From the NCBI GenBank assembly GCA_944472135.2, contig OX235263.1:86026721-86090720 (forward strand): a stretch of 64,000 nt of DNA, written 5' to 3'. Shown here one piece after another: positions 1-11,489 of this stretch (the stretch's first letter is position 1; each line of letters starts with the position of its first letter). Source of the DNA: Trichobilharzia regenti (lineage: Eukaryota > Platyhelminthes > Trematoda > Strigeidida > Schistosomatidae). Below the pieces are notes generated by a model. That model saw only the letters and a program-made list of their open reading frames with translations. It was not told the DNA's origin and ran no database searches. Both the position numbers and the translations under genes were made by a program.

Positions 1-449
1 ATATGACTGCCACCCACCTCCAGCTTCAGCCAGTTGATCGATCGATCAATTGTACAAAATGACTACTAATCATAACATTAGTATTAATAATAATAATTAT
101 TATTATTATTTATACATTAATACATACAGAAGTATGTTGAACGCTTAACTGAATTCTAATTATGACCAGTATATATTAGTTTTTATAGTCGAAAAAAAGA
201 CATCACAGGACAGATAAGTTTTATATGCTAACCAACATACTGTTGAATCAATGATTTGGTGTGTACACATAATTACTGTATAAATTTCATTGCATAAACG
301 GGAATTTCAATGCTTCTGATCTATGTGAAAGATGATCTGTTGTGTAAATGAATTTCGTTATCTAGATTTGATGCTTTCAAACATGTATTAGTCAAGGTGT
401 CTAGGGGGACTGTTTAATACTTGTCTAAGACTTTAATTCTTCGAGGTTC
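1..449. other. AT-rich stretch without recognisable gene
   Basis: No coding signal or known repeat is seen on either strand. A short run of TAA/ATT trinucleotides lies near 79-110. The right end approaches the 3' flank of a Penelope-like element on the minus strand. Confidence 0.6.
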
Positions 450-1200
450 AGCTTCCCTTAATATCAGTAAAACTCGTCACCAGGTTAATAAAAGATACCA
501 CATCCACACATCAGAATTTTGAAATAATAGAGAAGTTTTTAGCTCAGGTGGATGATTTGCACTTAGTTGTGTTCCCTCAGTTGATTGCTTTAATTGCGGA
601 GCTTTCGTCGTCTTCCTGGACGACATATTCAGTGCTAGTTTTAACAGAAAGTGAATGATGAAACTGAGTCTCCTGGAAACCATCTTCATGACTGGTAGTC
701 AATCTACATATGCAATGATCATTTTCTTATTCATTTCGATTTTAAAATTTCTCGTCACAAGATTAACTTTTTATGAGGGCGTTGACTTGGTCTATAATAA
801 CATGTTTGTAAGTCGCATATTCGTTTGAATACCAGGCTTCTAGGAATTCTCCGGCAATTTTGGTGCTCCCTCTACTTAAAAATTCGACAATAACCCAATC
901 AAATTGATGTCCGTAATTTTCTACATGTCTTGTTATGAAAGAATACATATTATGTCTTTTTAACATCTTAACAATCTTTTTTAACAGCCAATTTGTGTTC
1001 CTGGATTCTGATTCGAAGGAGACGCCCACTTTGTTGGCCGATGTAAGCTTTATTGCAGTTCGTACCATGCTATTTATTTTGTTGATGGTATTACTTTTAT
1101 CTTCTTTTCCTGTCGGATCTTTCGGGTTGCAGAATATCGAATTAAGTGATTTTGATTTTACGCCTACTGATCTAAGTAGCATAAAGCATTGAATATAGGT
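450..1200 (-). mobile_element. Penelope-like element fragment: decayed GIY-YIG region and 3' flank
   Basis: The minus-strand frame at 763-1182 matches, over most of its length, the better copy at 11655-12074. The shared parts are the block LNSI.C.PKDP near its start, NYGHQFDW, and EFLEAWYSNE near its end. These belong to the domain after the reverse transcriptase in Penelope-like elements. The expected GIY-YIG core is scrambled here (residues about 40-60), so the endonuclease is dead. On its 3' side, 590-640 carries the same block as 11498-11540, including the perfect hairpin arms GTCGTC/GACGAC. No reverse transcriptase part remains. It is an old 5'-truncated copy of the subfamily found at 11490-12650. 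Confidence 0.75.
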
Positions 1201-1715
1201 GTCATCCTTCTTGTTGAGTGAAACTCATGAGATGTCCGTTAACTATCTGAAGAACACGAGGTTCCAAAGACATTTTAGATGACAGAATACTTCATTATTA
1301 TGATCAAATTATGTGCTCATAATATGATCCAACGATATCTGCAACTGATTAGTACATCAGATAACCAATGTAGAAGACAACCCATTCATACAAATTCCAT
1401 ATTATCTAAGAGGAAAATTACTGTTATCCCTAAGGCTGACTTGTAGCTGAGGTCATTTGGAAATGACTTAAACTGTTATTCCGTTGTTCTAAAGTCAATT
1501 TATCAACAAATGCCCACCTTCTAAGTAGTCACAGTAAATGAAAAAAATCTCTCGCACAGTCTCTAACTCTTTTTGTCACATAACACTACACTCTCAGTAG
1601 AAACCAATTCGATTAAAAATTCAACTGCTTTGAATTCACAAATGTATTTGTAGAACATGGGCACGGGGGTAGAATGTGATTCCCTAAGAAACTTATAAAT
1701 TGTGCTTTCCAACTA
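1201..1715. other. No feature recognised
   Basis: About 500 bases between a PLE remnant and a SINE. I see no long frame, known motif or simple repeat. Confidence 0.5.
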
Positions 1716-2093
1716 TTGGTTTGTAGGGATTAGATTGACTAGTTAAGCGATTTCATCATGAGCTGACATCACCTGCAAAATCAGCTGGGAGTACTGGACA
1801 GCCAGCTGTTTCGTCAGCCTAGTTTGAGACTCTTCACAGTATGCAAACAACATAAGGGTTCGAATCAAAGACCTTCTGGTTACAAGGAAAGCGAGCTCGT
1901 ACACCATTACGTCACTGGGACCCGACTCCTCAACGGCCAGCCCCTGAATTCCAACCTCGACCAATTCACGATATATCAGGGTCACTAGTAAATATCCTCG
2001 GTGAGTATTCGTCCTTATGACTAACCTGCTGTACTCTACTGGTCACGACTTTTCACCAGAACCTTAGGTAACAACCTATCTGAATAGGGCCAG
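1716..2093 (-). repeat. tRNA-derived hammerhead SINE, near full length, minus strand
   Basis: Read on the minus strand the repeat has a 5' head, a tRNA-like part with a B-box-like GGTTCGAA-type sequence near 1857-1865, a hammerhead-like segment and the tail ending in the complement of GGTTTGTAGGGATT (1718-1731). The ribozyme core is damaged: one C of the CTGAAGA side is missing and stem II is enlarged. Immediately to its right (2094-2150) is a plus-strand copy of only the tail (CAATGGTTCT...GTCAGCTCATGAT), so it forms an inverted pair with very unequal arms. Confidence 0.85.
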
Positions 2094-2150
2094 ATTTTCA
2101 ATGGTTCTTTAACCTATGTCAGCTCATGATAAAATCTTGCAACTAATATG

Positions 2151-3334
2151 CTTTTCATTCACATAAGAGTTTGGGGATCTTTATAAACGTTGAAATGAAA
2201 TGAAGACCAGGTCATCAGCTGGATATTACTACCCAGTCATTACAGAAAGTTCACTGGTTCGAATCCTGACGAAAACATCAATTTTATGACTTAAATTTAA
2301 TCACCAGATTTTCCCTTTATTGCTTGACTAAAATTTTGTATTCATTTGCTTAATCATATCCTTCATCACTAGCATGCAGTGCATCTGTATCTCTGACGCT
2401 CTAGACCTTCTGAAAGAAGTTCTCATCCCAAATGAATATTCGCCAAGATCCATTAACAAGAATACAAAACGAAAACTTCAAACAATCGAAACGTTGTTTA
2501 CACCAAAAATAGAAATTTCACATTAACCTTGATTAAAAAGGAAGCATAATCTGTAAAGTCCTTTGGAGAAAAATTCCATCATTTTTAGAAGAACATTCTT
2601 CTTTAGTTTTCTACTGATCTTCAGAAACCTGAAAGACAATACCTCGCATCTGACCGCTTCTATGTGCATATTTCTGTTCAACTACGCCCGTGGAACCAGG
2701 TATATTGGTCGTCCAAACCATATCCTGTCTAAAGGGGTGAAGGCCTGGCTTCTATAGCTGTCTACCTAACTAAAGTTAAACCAGAACATAATGTACACTA
2801 TTTTTGATTACATTTCCAACTTCAAAGTACATTTCCTCACGAGCCAATTCTAGTTAGAGCACCTATCAAACCTAAAAAGCAGTAGACAAGTGTTTTAACC
2901 TAGTACCCACTACTCACCCAATCATGAATCTATGCCTGGATCTTTAGGTTAGCAACCGATCATTTCGCTATTCAGTCACTTATCGGTGGGGAGAGGTCTA
3001 CCAATAGTCAACTTTAATAGCATACATGTTGGAAAAGTGGGATATGACTTCTCATCACAACTCCACGAAGACCATCTCGTAGTCAGCCACTAATAACCAA
3101 CTGATTAACTTTCAAAGGTTTGTTTGTGGCGAATTGATTGAATTCAAGTCAGACTTCATCTCTAGTCGGTATATATAAGAGAAGTACTTAAGAGAAGGAA
3201 GCAGAAGACAGGCGTTTCTCGACATTTTGAGATTCTTCAATAATAAGCACCTATGATTCCACTACAGACTGAAACAAGGCTTTTCAGATTCTCAGTCATA
3301 ATCCGATGACACATGAATTCAGCGATAAATTACA

Positions 3335-3372
<38 letters not shown>

Positions 3373-3629
3373 GAACGTTTTTAGATTTTCGGTCTACTGA
3401 CGATTATTACGGGGAAAAATGAAAGATAAAATATGCACCGTGGAAAATCACACTGTGCTTTGAACAGAATAATGTGGAACCTAACAGTACTACTTTTCTT
3501 ATTACGTCAGTTGAAAAAACTCTTTCTGAGATCTCTGTAGTCTATACAAAGTGTTTCAATAGGAACAAAGATATTGTACATCACCATTATTGATTGTTAT
3601 TGCATTACCTTTAAAATGGTCTATAATGA
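2151..3629. other. Long stretch with no recognised gene
   Basis: No frame above 64 codons and no protein similarity that I recognise. The only clear feature is an (AT)n run at 3339-3370. A weak tRNA-like B-box (GGTTCGAATCC) lies near 2253-2263 without a convincing A-box or tail. Confidence 0.5.
3339..3370. repeat. (AT)n microsatellite
   Basis: About 16 uninterrupted AT dinucleotides. Confidence 0.95.
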
Positions 3630-4440
3630 GCAAAAGACGTGAACGGCGAAGAAAATTTTCGCTTTCGACGATTCATTTTCATGTATGTATGATGTACAAT
3701 CGTAATTATGTTTAGTAAAGAATTCATAAGACCAATCGGATACTGATAAAATTTGTCATCAAAAAGGGTATTACGTAAGATAGGGTGTAACCAAGATGGG
3801 GTGACTAAATGGAAGTTAGATAAGAGCCAGAAGTCTGCATGACGTAATAAGTGTGAGAAAATGACTAATCATTATAATTGCGCAGAGGGGACAGGAACTA
3901 GTGAAAAGACGATAAAGTGTTTTTACATAAAGTCTGTATGAAAATGCAGTGTTATTAATAAACAGTAATAGAGTGATAATAAAATATGGATGATGAGAAT
4001 ATTAATGATAATAAGACAATGATAACAATAATAATAGTAATCTTGTATAATAAAAAAGCCAAATTATAGTATGAGCGTTACTCTGTTCCTGGTAGGATGA
4101 AAGAATGAATGTAGTGCATTTTGAGTGCACAGGTCCGGTGTCAGATCCCAAATAGCCAATGATTCAGCTATGTGCAAATGGCGTATTCGAAGTCCTTTCG
4201 TACGATATTGAGGGTTACTCAATATATAAAGTTGGTAAGGTGTTCGAGAATGGCGCTTCTAGTATTCTTCTTTTCTCCTCTGACTGATTAACCAAGCTGG
4301 ACAATGTTCCAGAATACGTTTAAGGACTTGATGTTACGTACGGCCGATATAATTAGCTCCAGACGAACAATTTAACTGGTAAATACACATTGAGATGGTA
4401 AAAAGCGGTATGTTATCCTTATTTACAATGAATGAATACT
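3630..4440 (-). mobile_element. Degenerate Penelope-like element: endonuclease end plus 3' flank
   Basis: 4180-4440 aligns by eye with 15540-15790, which encodes the GIY-YIG endonuclease of the PLE at 14930-16620. Shared landmarks are the plus-strand blocks that read 'acca.gctgg.ca.tgttc' and 'aactggta.atacacattgagatgg'. 3640-3960 is a 3' flank also found at 37360-37700 in the same orientation, with shared TAATAAGTGTGAGA.AATGAC and GACGATAAA.TGTT blocks. No open frame survives. Confidence 0.65.
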
Positions 4441-4930
4441 GCTCTGAGATCTTTGTAATATATACAAAAAGTACCTACGGGAACAAAGCTAGTAATCATC
4501 ACCGAAGAAAAAACATGCTTTTGAGAATAAACAAACTAAGTGGCATAATTACAGGGTAACGCAGTAAGCAAAAGGCTTTTTAATGTACAAACTTTGAAAA
4601 GAAAATAACGTTATCAAACAAACTGGACCAACAATATTATCAATATAAAACGTAGCTCTGAATTCTATTAAAATTGCAATTACTACACTTCAAGATAAAA
4701 GGACAAACGCCAAAAGAAGAAAAATCCAATGGAACTTTTATTAGACAAAAATGAGCAGGATAGAGAATGTTTATATGGACAGCGGTGAATGATAAAAAAA
4801 GGATAGGACAGTCGCTAATCATTGATTCTTAAAACCTCAAAGATGGATTGATACCTTCACTTTTTTCGACCATTTATTAACTTTCTAGAGTTAACTTGTA
4901 ATGATTAGATTTATTTTACAAGTTTGACCA
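4441..4930. other. No feature recognised
   Basis: AT-rich. The 60-codon minus frame at 4640-4822 has no similarity I recognise and is probably chance. Confidence 0.5.
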
Positions 4931-5138
4931 CAAACTGGTATCAGTTAGAGAAGCATTAAAAACCATCAGGCATTACTGGACAGCTAGCTGTTTCGTCAGC
5001 CTACTTCGAGAATCCTCGGCAGTACGCACCCAAACCACAGTGGGGTTCGAACCCAAAACCTTCCTTTTACAAGGCAAGCTCGTATACCATTCAGACAATG
5101 AGTTACGATTCAGTGGCCAGTCCATGAATTTTAACTAT
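4931..5138 (-). repeat. Degenerate hammerhead SINE, minus strand, partial
   Basis: The order is tail, hammerhead-like segment (plus-strand TACTGGACAGCTAGCTGTTTCG near 4973-4994), B-box complement GGGTTCGAACCC (5042-5053) and A-box region. The core is mutated on the CTGAAGA side, so ribozyme activity is unlikely. It is a single copy with no inverted partner. Confidence 0.75.
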
Positions 5139-5925
5139 TATTAACTCTTTTCCAGTCTACTACCTGTTTTAGCTTACACAGCCTTCCAAAGAACGTAGTG
5201 AATCGAAATGCCTAACCGATGTCTGAACAATATCAATAAATAAAGTTTCACAACCTCATTAAGTGACATCCTGCGCCTACTTAACTAATGAACGAGGAAA
5301 TCAATAAGAGTAAAAACGGCTAATCAACAGCAATAGAACCGATTGGTACCGAAGTATTTAAGAAATTTAGAAAATGTGCACATTAACACTTAACCAAAAA
5401 CGATTACCGCTGATAAAATAGGAAAGAGAGAAAAGAGAAAGTTTTGTAGTTAAAGATCAAGATTAAAATAGTTTCCTTTTAATGTTTCGTGAAGTATAAC
5501 GACGCCAAATGAGTGACTGTAGAAAACTACACTACAGTAATAAATCAATTCTAGTGTGTACGTGGGTGTGTTTGTTTGGCTTGATGCTATTTAAAGGTTA
5601 AGAGTTTCGATGACTAAAAATTCTTCACCTACGGTTACAACACAACAAAAATCCAAGGAGAACCTGTAAATATACTCAGTCTTTTAAGGAGGTCATTCTT
5701 GAATATATCATCAAATCTGGGGATGGAATATCTTCGAGCCAATAAACATCAAAGCTAAGCTAGTATACGTTTGAGAAGGTTGTGATATAATATGAGTTAG
5801 CGTTTACGTGATCTATTTAGCGTGTCAATAACCAGGTGATTGCCATACAGGTGTCCAGAAGCGAATACAGTATTTTGTCTACCCCAGGAGTTGCATGTTT
5901 GAAGATCACCGAGTTTACAGCGACC
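5139..5925. other. No feature recognised
   Basis: No coding or repeat signature is seen up to the RTE-like fragment. Confidence 0.45.
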
Positions 5926-6620
5926 TGTCAGGTATCATAAAGTTGTCCCAAACTAAAAAGACTTCTAAATCGACCGCCACCTACAACGCGCCCAACAATA
6001 CCAACAACGGAAGCAGAACTACCAGTGGACATCGATCCTCCGACGATATCATACTTCCTGGATGCAATCAAGTTGCTGAAAACCGGAAAAGCAGAAGGAC
6101 CAGATGGAATCTCAGCAGAAGCATTGAAAATGGACCCAGAGACAACAACGAAATCCAGTGTAAAATCAGTGCTTCTATACGGATCAGAGACTTGGTGAGT
6201 CATAAGGAGCATCTCAAACAAACCTCAGACCTTCAGCAACAGTTGTCTTCGCTCAATACTCAATATCAGATGGCCAGAAAAGATCACCAACAGGGAGGAA
6301 TCTCTGGGAGCGAACCAACCAGGAACCGATTATGCAACCAATAGGCGGGAAGAAATGGAGATGGACTGGCCATACTCTGAGGAAACCATCAAGTAACATC
6401 ACTAGACAAGCCATCGCTCGACTGGAACCTGAAAGTGAATCGGCGAGTTGGTCGTCCAAGGGTGACTTGGAGGAGGTCATGTGAGGAGGAGAGGAAATCA
6501 TGTGAGCAGACTTGGAGTGGGGTGAAAAAGTTGGCAGAAAACCGAACGCAGTGGAGGTGCGCAGCTGAAGCCCTATGTTCCTCCAGGAATTGAAGGATAT
6601 AATAAAAAACAAATATAATA
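5926..6620 (+). pseudogene. RTE-like LINE, internally deleted reverse-transcriptase ORF
   Basis: One plus frame, about 5960-6145, reads through ELPVDIDPPT and KTGKAEGPDGISAEALK, the start of an RTE-clade reverse transcriptase. It then joins at about 6160 directly to SVLLYGSETW and the C-terminal block (IRWPEKITN, KKWRWTGHTLRK, ITRQAIARLEPES), with the whole catalytic palm missing. Several stops and a frameshift follow. The 3' end is the usual 'cctatgttcctccaggaa' segment followed by an ATA-rich tail near 6597-6625. Other RTE pieces in this window (9715-10880, 19560-20430, 24970-25400) share the C-terminal block. It is non-functional. Confidence 0.8.
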
Positions 6621-7514
6621 ATAAAAACTTATTCAGCGAAAGAGGAAAGGTGTTAGGTCGTGACGAAATGTATTAAGATCGATTATTTTTGTGATCTGTA
6701 AACGAGATATTTGACCCTTATGAGGGAGAATTAGGCATCGGGCCATTGGATTTTCAATGGTACATGTCAACCTGTTAGAACATAGTTCCTATATCTGACA
6801 CTAGTTAGTAATTTATCCGTTATGTAAACTAAGTATATGAATAGCTGTAACTGCTAGTGAGATCGCATTTGACACAATGAAATGAATCGCACCTTCTCAG
6901 TCAGTATTTTGTGTCTCCTCAGTGTGAGAATATCAACAGTCGGGAGATCGGTTGTTCATCCACACCCCGTGGTTACAGTGAACACAGATTGATTCTCACC
7001 TTTATGCTGCTTCTTTACATTGAAGATGGTGAATATCATGACTACATATGAAACTGTTTGTAAACTTTACTTCAAAAGGTGGCAATATTCAACAAGTAGG
7101 AATTGACTACAAAACGACTGATTTGTTTTTAGCGTCATTAAATGTTTGTATTTTTGTCATGGCAGTTTTAAGATATTTAAAAGCATGCAAAAAAAATTAT
7201 TATCATATACGTAGAATATCTGTAGATTATTCAGATGGAAATAATTAAATTACATCAGTTGTTCTCCTCTTTCCCCGGAGCGGTTTATGTTCTATCTCTC
7301 GTGTAAAAATGGTATATTGTTATTATATTATAATGATTATCCCCTTGGTTCCGAGTGGACAATGTATCTTCAACAACATCTTAATTTCATCCCGTTTCCT
7401 GTAGTCTTCCTCAGCTGACTTTATGTTTGCCCACAAGCACTTACTTTTGATTGAACACTAGCCAGTGGCGAGTGTAATATGTCTAGTCCTATCCAATATA
7501 TTGCCACAGGGGGT
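6621..7514. other. No feature recognised; one unassigned 66-codon frame
   Basis: A plus frame at 7048-7248 (66 codons, Lys/Tyr-rich) has no recognisable domain. I see no splice or promoter context that would make it a gene. Confidence 0.4.
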
Positions 7515-7680
7515 CAATCGTGTGCCCGAATAGCTCAACGGTAACGTCTCTGACTGCATCACTAGGTGACGTGGGTTCAAACCGAAGAAGGGTTTCAGAC
7601 ACGCCTTACTGACGAGTGCCAACTGGGATGAAAATTAGGTCAACCAGTGCTTCCTGCCGGTTGCCTCCAACAGTCTAACC
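7515..7680 (+). repeat. Second tRNA-derived repeat with hammerhead-like segment
   Basis: A tRNA-like stretch (A-box TAGCTCAACGG near 7531-7541, B-box GGGTTCAAACC near 7571-7581) is followed by CAGACACGCCTTACTGACGA. The core-like sequence is CTGACGA (7601-7607), a GTGCC/GGGAT stem with one mismatch, GAAA, then GTC. The ribozyme-like layout is visible, but stem I pairing is poor and it is probably inactive. The CAGACACGCCTT.CTGA block recurs on the minus strand at 19440-19465. This is a different sequence family from the common SINE. Confidence 0.55.
7592..7645 (+). ncRNA. Hammerhead-like motif, probably decayed
   Basis: CTGACGA, stem II, GAAA and a GTC cleavage triplet occur in the right order and spacing. 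Helix I cannot be drawn convincingly. This is inference from motif order only. Confidence 0.35.
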
Positions 7681-8889
7681 CAAGCAATTGTTTCATCTTC
7701 ATACTATTTACTCCACGTTACCCTGAACCCATGCTCAAGTCGCTTTCAATTCAGGTACCTGGCTTATGCGTTAAGTCACTAGATGGCCTCCTCAGTGAGC
7801 AACGGATCCGTCTCCATTTTCTTCATCATAAGATAGTGTAATGTGGTCAGTAATAATGAGGCTAATTTTTAAACATTCGGTAAGAAGTAAAAGTCAAATT
7901 GTACGTTTGAGTTAGGATTAGGACTTATGAAGCTGTATAGATCAAAATGACGACCACTAGAACACATGTTGAGATAGCCGATCCATCGCCTTCTTCAACA
8001 GGCAAAGTTAGTCTACAAAGAATCAGGTTGTAGAAGAGTTAGAATTTGTCAAATCGAAATATTGTATCAACCCATAAAACTTTTGATTATTGATTTGAGT
8101 AGTGAGGTGCAGACTGTTCGGTTAACACTGTCAAGACCCTATGAACTAACCGGTGGGAACTGTTCGCAAAATGGATCTAAATGCTTCGCATTAGTGGAAA
8201 TCGATTTGTTCTTTATGAATTCCCTGAGTTTCATTTAATGCTCGTTAATCTCAAATTATTATTCTTCTTTCCTGAGTAAGATTTCATTTATCATAGTTTT
8301 ATACATTTCCTCTTTTTGTCTATTTCTATCAATATTACAACAAACAAGATTCATTTTTAGCCATGAAACATAATTTGTGCATGTGATGATAAATGACTGC
8401 TTTGATTTTTCTATATATGGCTTCATTTTCTGAGGTTCTGCAAATACCTTATACCATTTTTTCTGTCTAATAAAGGTTGTTACCATTTCTGTTGTTGTCA
8501 TCGTTCTGGTCGTCGTATTTTCCCGTCAGAATTTTCTGTCTATTAGTGTCAAAGATGCTTTCTGGGACCACGTCTAGTCAAGTAGACGAACGCAGGATTC
8601 AGTAACACTTTATCATTTTATACCATTGTATGTAATTTTTGCAGTGCGTAACTTGAACAATCACAATTTTGTGCATATTTCTACTTTTTTAATTTCCGTA
8701 GCATTTTTTCCTACCTTGTTTAGATGTAACTTTATGCGTGAAAAACAAAACTGTGATTATGTGGTCAACAGAAATGAATGGGGCCGCTACGAACTGATAG
8801 AAGGCAGAATGAATAGACAAATATAAGAATAAAAACTAATCTGATTTTCACTAGCGACTGAGTTGTCTAAAGTCTTAGTGAAAAATCAT
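7681..8889. other. Mostly featureless; small RTE scrap
   Basis: About 7775-7825 carries GGCCTCCTCAGTGAGC and nearby bases matching the C-terminal part of the RTE-like elements on the minus strand (compare 9955-10000). The rest, including a minus 80-codon frame at 8259-8501 and a plus 66-codon frame at 8626-8826, shows no recognisable domain. Confidence 0.45.
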
Positions 8890-8959
8890 GAACAGTGGGG
8901 TTCAACCCATGAGGTGTTTGAGGACAAATACTAGCCGATAACATTGGCTAGCAATGGCG

Positions 8960-8992
<33 letters not shown>

Positions 8993-9200
8993 CACGAATC
9001 GTCAGAAGTCTAAATGGATAGACAGTTCATTGAATTCTGTCCCACTCGCCTCCTAACCTCAAGGTACTAATTTCCAACCCAATGGAGGTCATGTGTGTGT
9101 ATTGCTGAAGATCAAGACATCGTAGAAACAACTGTCCAATACTCTCTGGTTTTTGTGGGATTTGAAACTGATGCCAATCTGTGATTGATCTTGGAACGAA
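8890..9200 (+). repeat. Degenerate hammerhead SINE with expanded (AT)n inside
   Basis: The SINE head (GAGGACAAATACTAGCCGA) is at 8921-8939, and an (AT)n tract (8960-8992) follows where intact copies read GCGCTATGTCGTG. Next come CACGAATCGTCAGAAGTC and a hammerhead-like segment near 9102-9155 with TGCTGAAGA, GTAGAAAC and CTGTCCAATACTC. The tRNA part is largely lost. Confidence 0.65.
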
Positions 9201-9329
9201 TCAAATCTCTGCAAACTAACATTTGACGACTTCTTCTCCATTCCATTATTACACACTAAACTTAGCTTTGCTCACCGGTTGTAAAGCCACAAACATGCAC
9301 CACTTTGATATCACTCTTTCAACCAGTGT

Positions 9330-9645
9330 CATCTACGAGTATTTGTCCTCACACCTGAATTGGGTATGCGAGTGGTTGCGAAATCTCCTCACATCTGCGG
9401 GCAACATTACAATACAGTCAGTTATTTATGAGTATTGGATCGGCCGAAGTTAGAATTCGGGTAGTATTGGATCACTTTCCAGTAGCAGAATGGTGTTATA
9501 ACTGGGTCATTTTGTAATCTGAAGGTTGCAGGTATGATCCACGATAGTGTCATGCATCCATACTTCTGAAGAGTACCAAGAAGGAGTGGAACACCTCTCT
9601 AGTGGTCCTCGGTTTTCAGTGGCACTACAACGGATATCGTTTTCT
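9330..9645. repeat. Two decayed SINE pieces, minus then plus
   Basis: A minus-strand head piece (GAGTATTTGTCCTCACACCTGA, 9338-9359) is followed by a plus-strand copy at about 9420-9645 recognisable by GAAGTTAGAATTCG, TGTAATCTGAAGGTTGC and TTCTGAAGAGTA. Both are too degraded for a functional ribozyme. Confidence 0.5.
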
Positions 9646-9714
9646 TTATTTACCTAGAATTCATTCGAATCCCAGCAAATGAATACTTGAGAAAAACTAC
9701 CCCTCATTCGAAAG

Positions 9715-10880
9715 TTCGATTATTATTATCGCTCCGTTGGGTTCCTAGTGGAACACAGGGGTTCAACTGCACGTCTCCACTTGCCAATTCTGTCTTCTGC
9801 TGTACTTTTCACCTGCATCCATCTTAGTCCATACTGTTTCAACTCGCCTTCACACGATCTCCTCCTCGTCACCCTTGCACCGACGACCCACTCACCGCTT
9901 CCATTTCGGGTCCCACTCGAGCAATGGCCTGACGCACGCGCGATGTCACCCAGCGGCCTCCTCAGCGAGCGAGTGTCCAATCCACCTCCATCCACTTTCT
10001 CCTGCATATTTGTTGGTTGGCGATTGGTTCTTGTTTTGTTTGTTCCCAGCCATAATTTCTTGTTGGTGATTCTTTCCGGCCCGGCCATCTGATTGATCTT
10101 CAGTATAGAGCGAAGACAGTTAGTTATTGATAAAGGTCCACAACAGGCTGTTGGAAATATTCTTTGTGACCCGCCAAGCGCCAAGTTTCTGATCCATATT
10201 GAAGAACTGACTGACTTGACGTAGTTTTTATTGAAAATCCTACCGAACTTCGTTGTTGATGCTGGCTGAGTGACGAAGATTTCCTTCCAGATTGGTTTCA
10301 GTCAGGTTGATGAATGTGTTTCTCGCTCGCCTTCCCGATTCTCACTCGACTTGACATCCTCGTCTGTTCCGACTGCGTGTAGTTGAGACAATGCTCCCTA
10401 GATGATAAGTGAATGAAGTAGCCTCTTTCAAAGCCCTCCCGTTGATAGTGATTGGCTCTGGATGTTGCTGGTGTTGTTGTTGGTTGGTTGGTTGGTTATT
10501 TTCATAACCTCCGTCTTTTCCATGTTCACCTGGAGTCCTGTCTCCGTTGGCTGCTTCTTCGACCAGTTTGTCGGTCGGTTTTCGCTTGTAAGTCTTCGAT
10601 TTTGTGGCAGTGACATCAAACATAAATCATCCACGCACGAAATCCAGTTCTTCTAGGTTCTCCACGTCGGTTCAGGATATTCCTGTCTTCTCGTTTCCCA
10701 CTGTCTGACGCATAATCCAATGCACCACAATTAGAAATATCACTGGTTATAATAAGCACCCTTGTCTGACTCCTGTGTTTACTCCAAATACCAGGTTAAT
10801 CACAACTGACCAGTTAGTTGTCAACCAGGACGAGAAAACTGTCCAATACCGTCTGATTTTCTGTCAATTGTCCTAAAAGT
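9715..10880 (-). pseudogene. RTE-like LINE fragment: palm to C terminus
   Basis: On the minus strand, about 10,870 down to 10,640 encodes VFGVNTGVRQGCLL (palm motif B region). Next come the adenine-rich block ETGLQVNMEKTEVMKI in the frame at 10428-10634, and INGRALKEATSFTYHLGSI in the frame at 10342-10623. 9726-10184 then gives the C-terminal block (MAGPERITNKKLW, DTRSLRRPLGDIARA, EDRIGKWRRAVEPLCSTRN). Frameshifts and stops separate the blocks. The 3' end abuts an ATT/AAT repeat at 9719-9727, typical of RTE tails. It is the longest RTE copy in the window and is inactive. Confidence 0.85.
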
Positions 10881-11164
10881 CGATACTTTTTTGAATGATA
10901 AAATCTGTTCATGTCAGCAATCATCACTCATACTTAATAATTCGTGACGAGTTGACTTAGCGATGACCGACTACAGAAATCCTAAAGATGAACGAATAAT
11001 AGTTTTTACTAAAATGATACGAGATTTGAAAAAGAGCAAATTTTTGTACTTTATTATTGTTGGAATACTGTTATTAATGCATGTTAACATCAATATATAC
11101 GGCCTAGAGAATTCAGATGACAGAAAGAAACTAGATGGTCAAGAACGAAGTAAAATTATGGCCT
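10881..11164. other. Unassigned; start of an 86-codon frame
   Basis: The plus frame at 10963-11223 is Lys-rich with a hydrophobic stretch (FLYFIIVGILLLM). I do not recognise it. Its last third overlaps the PLE reverse-transcriptase remnant in another frame, so it is probably not a gene. Confidence 0.35.
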
Positions 11165-11470
11165 CATATCTACTATCTTTAAAGTTTCAGGGCAAAATAC
11201 TTATTCACAAACAGAAGGTGTAGCAATGGAATCGCTAATATCTCCTATAGTAGTGGATATATTTATGGACATCTGGGAAAGTATTGCTCTTAATACATTT
11301 AATCCTACTCCAAAAATATGGTGGAGATATGTGGATGACACTTCCATACACAGTGTTAAAAACACAACATATCTCTAGCTTCTTGGCACACATAAACTTA
11401 CAAGTTGAAGGAATAAAATTCACATTTGAATCGGAAAATGAACGAGGAGAGTTAGCTATTTGCAATTAAT
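11165..11470 (+). pseudogene. Penelope-like reverse transcriptase palm fragment
   Basis: A plus frame reads QTEGVAMESLISPIV, equivalent to PLE motif B (QxxGVAMGSPxSP), then about 36 residues later WWRYVDDTS, motif C with the catalytic aspartates present. A frameshift then leads into FLAHINLQVEGIKFTFESE (11377-11440). The element stops near 11,470, where the 3' flank of a PLE on the opposite strand begins. It is a short truncated piece. Confidence 0.75.
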
Positions 11471-11489
11471 AGTGTTCTCTGAGCTGGTT

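Noticed and set aside
2205..2290. tRNA-like block near GGTTCGAATCC
   Set aside because: Only a B-box-like match; no A-box, tail or ribozyme could be aligned.
3339..3370. (AT)n tract as an origin or promoter
   Set aside because: It is a simple microsatellite with no other support.
9748..10092. 114-codon plus-strand frame as a gene
   Set aside because: It is the antisense of the RTE C-terminal block.
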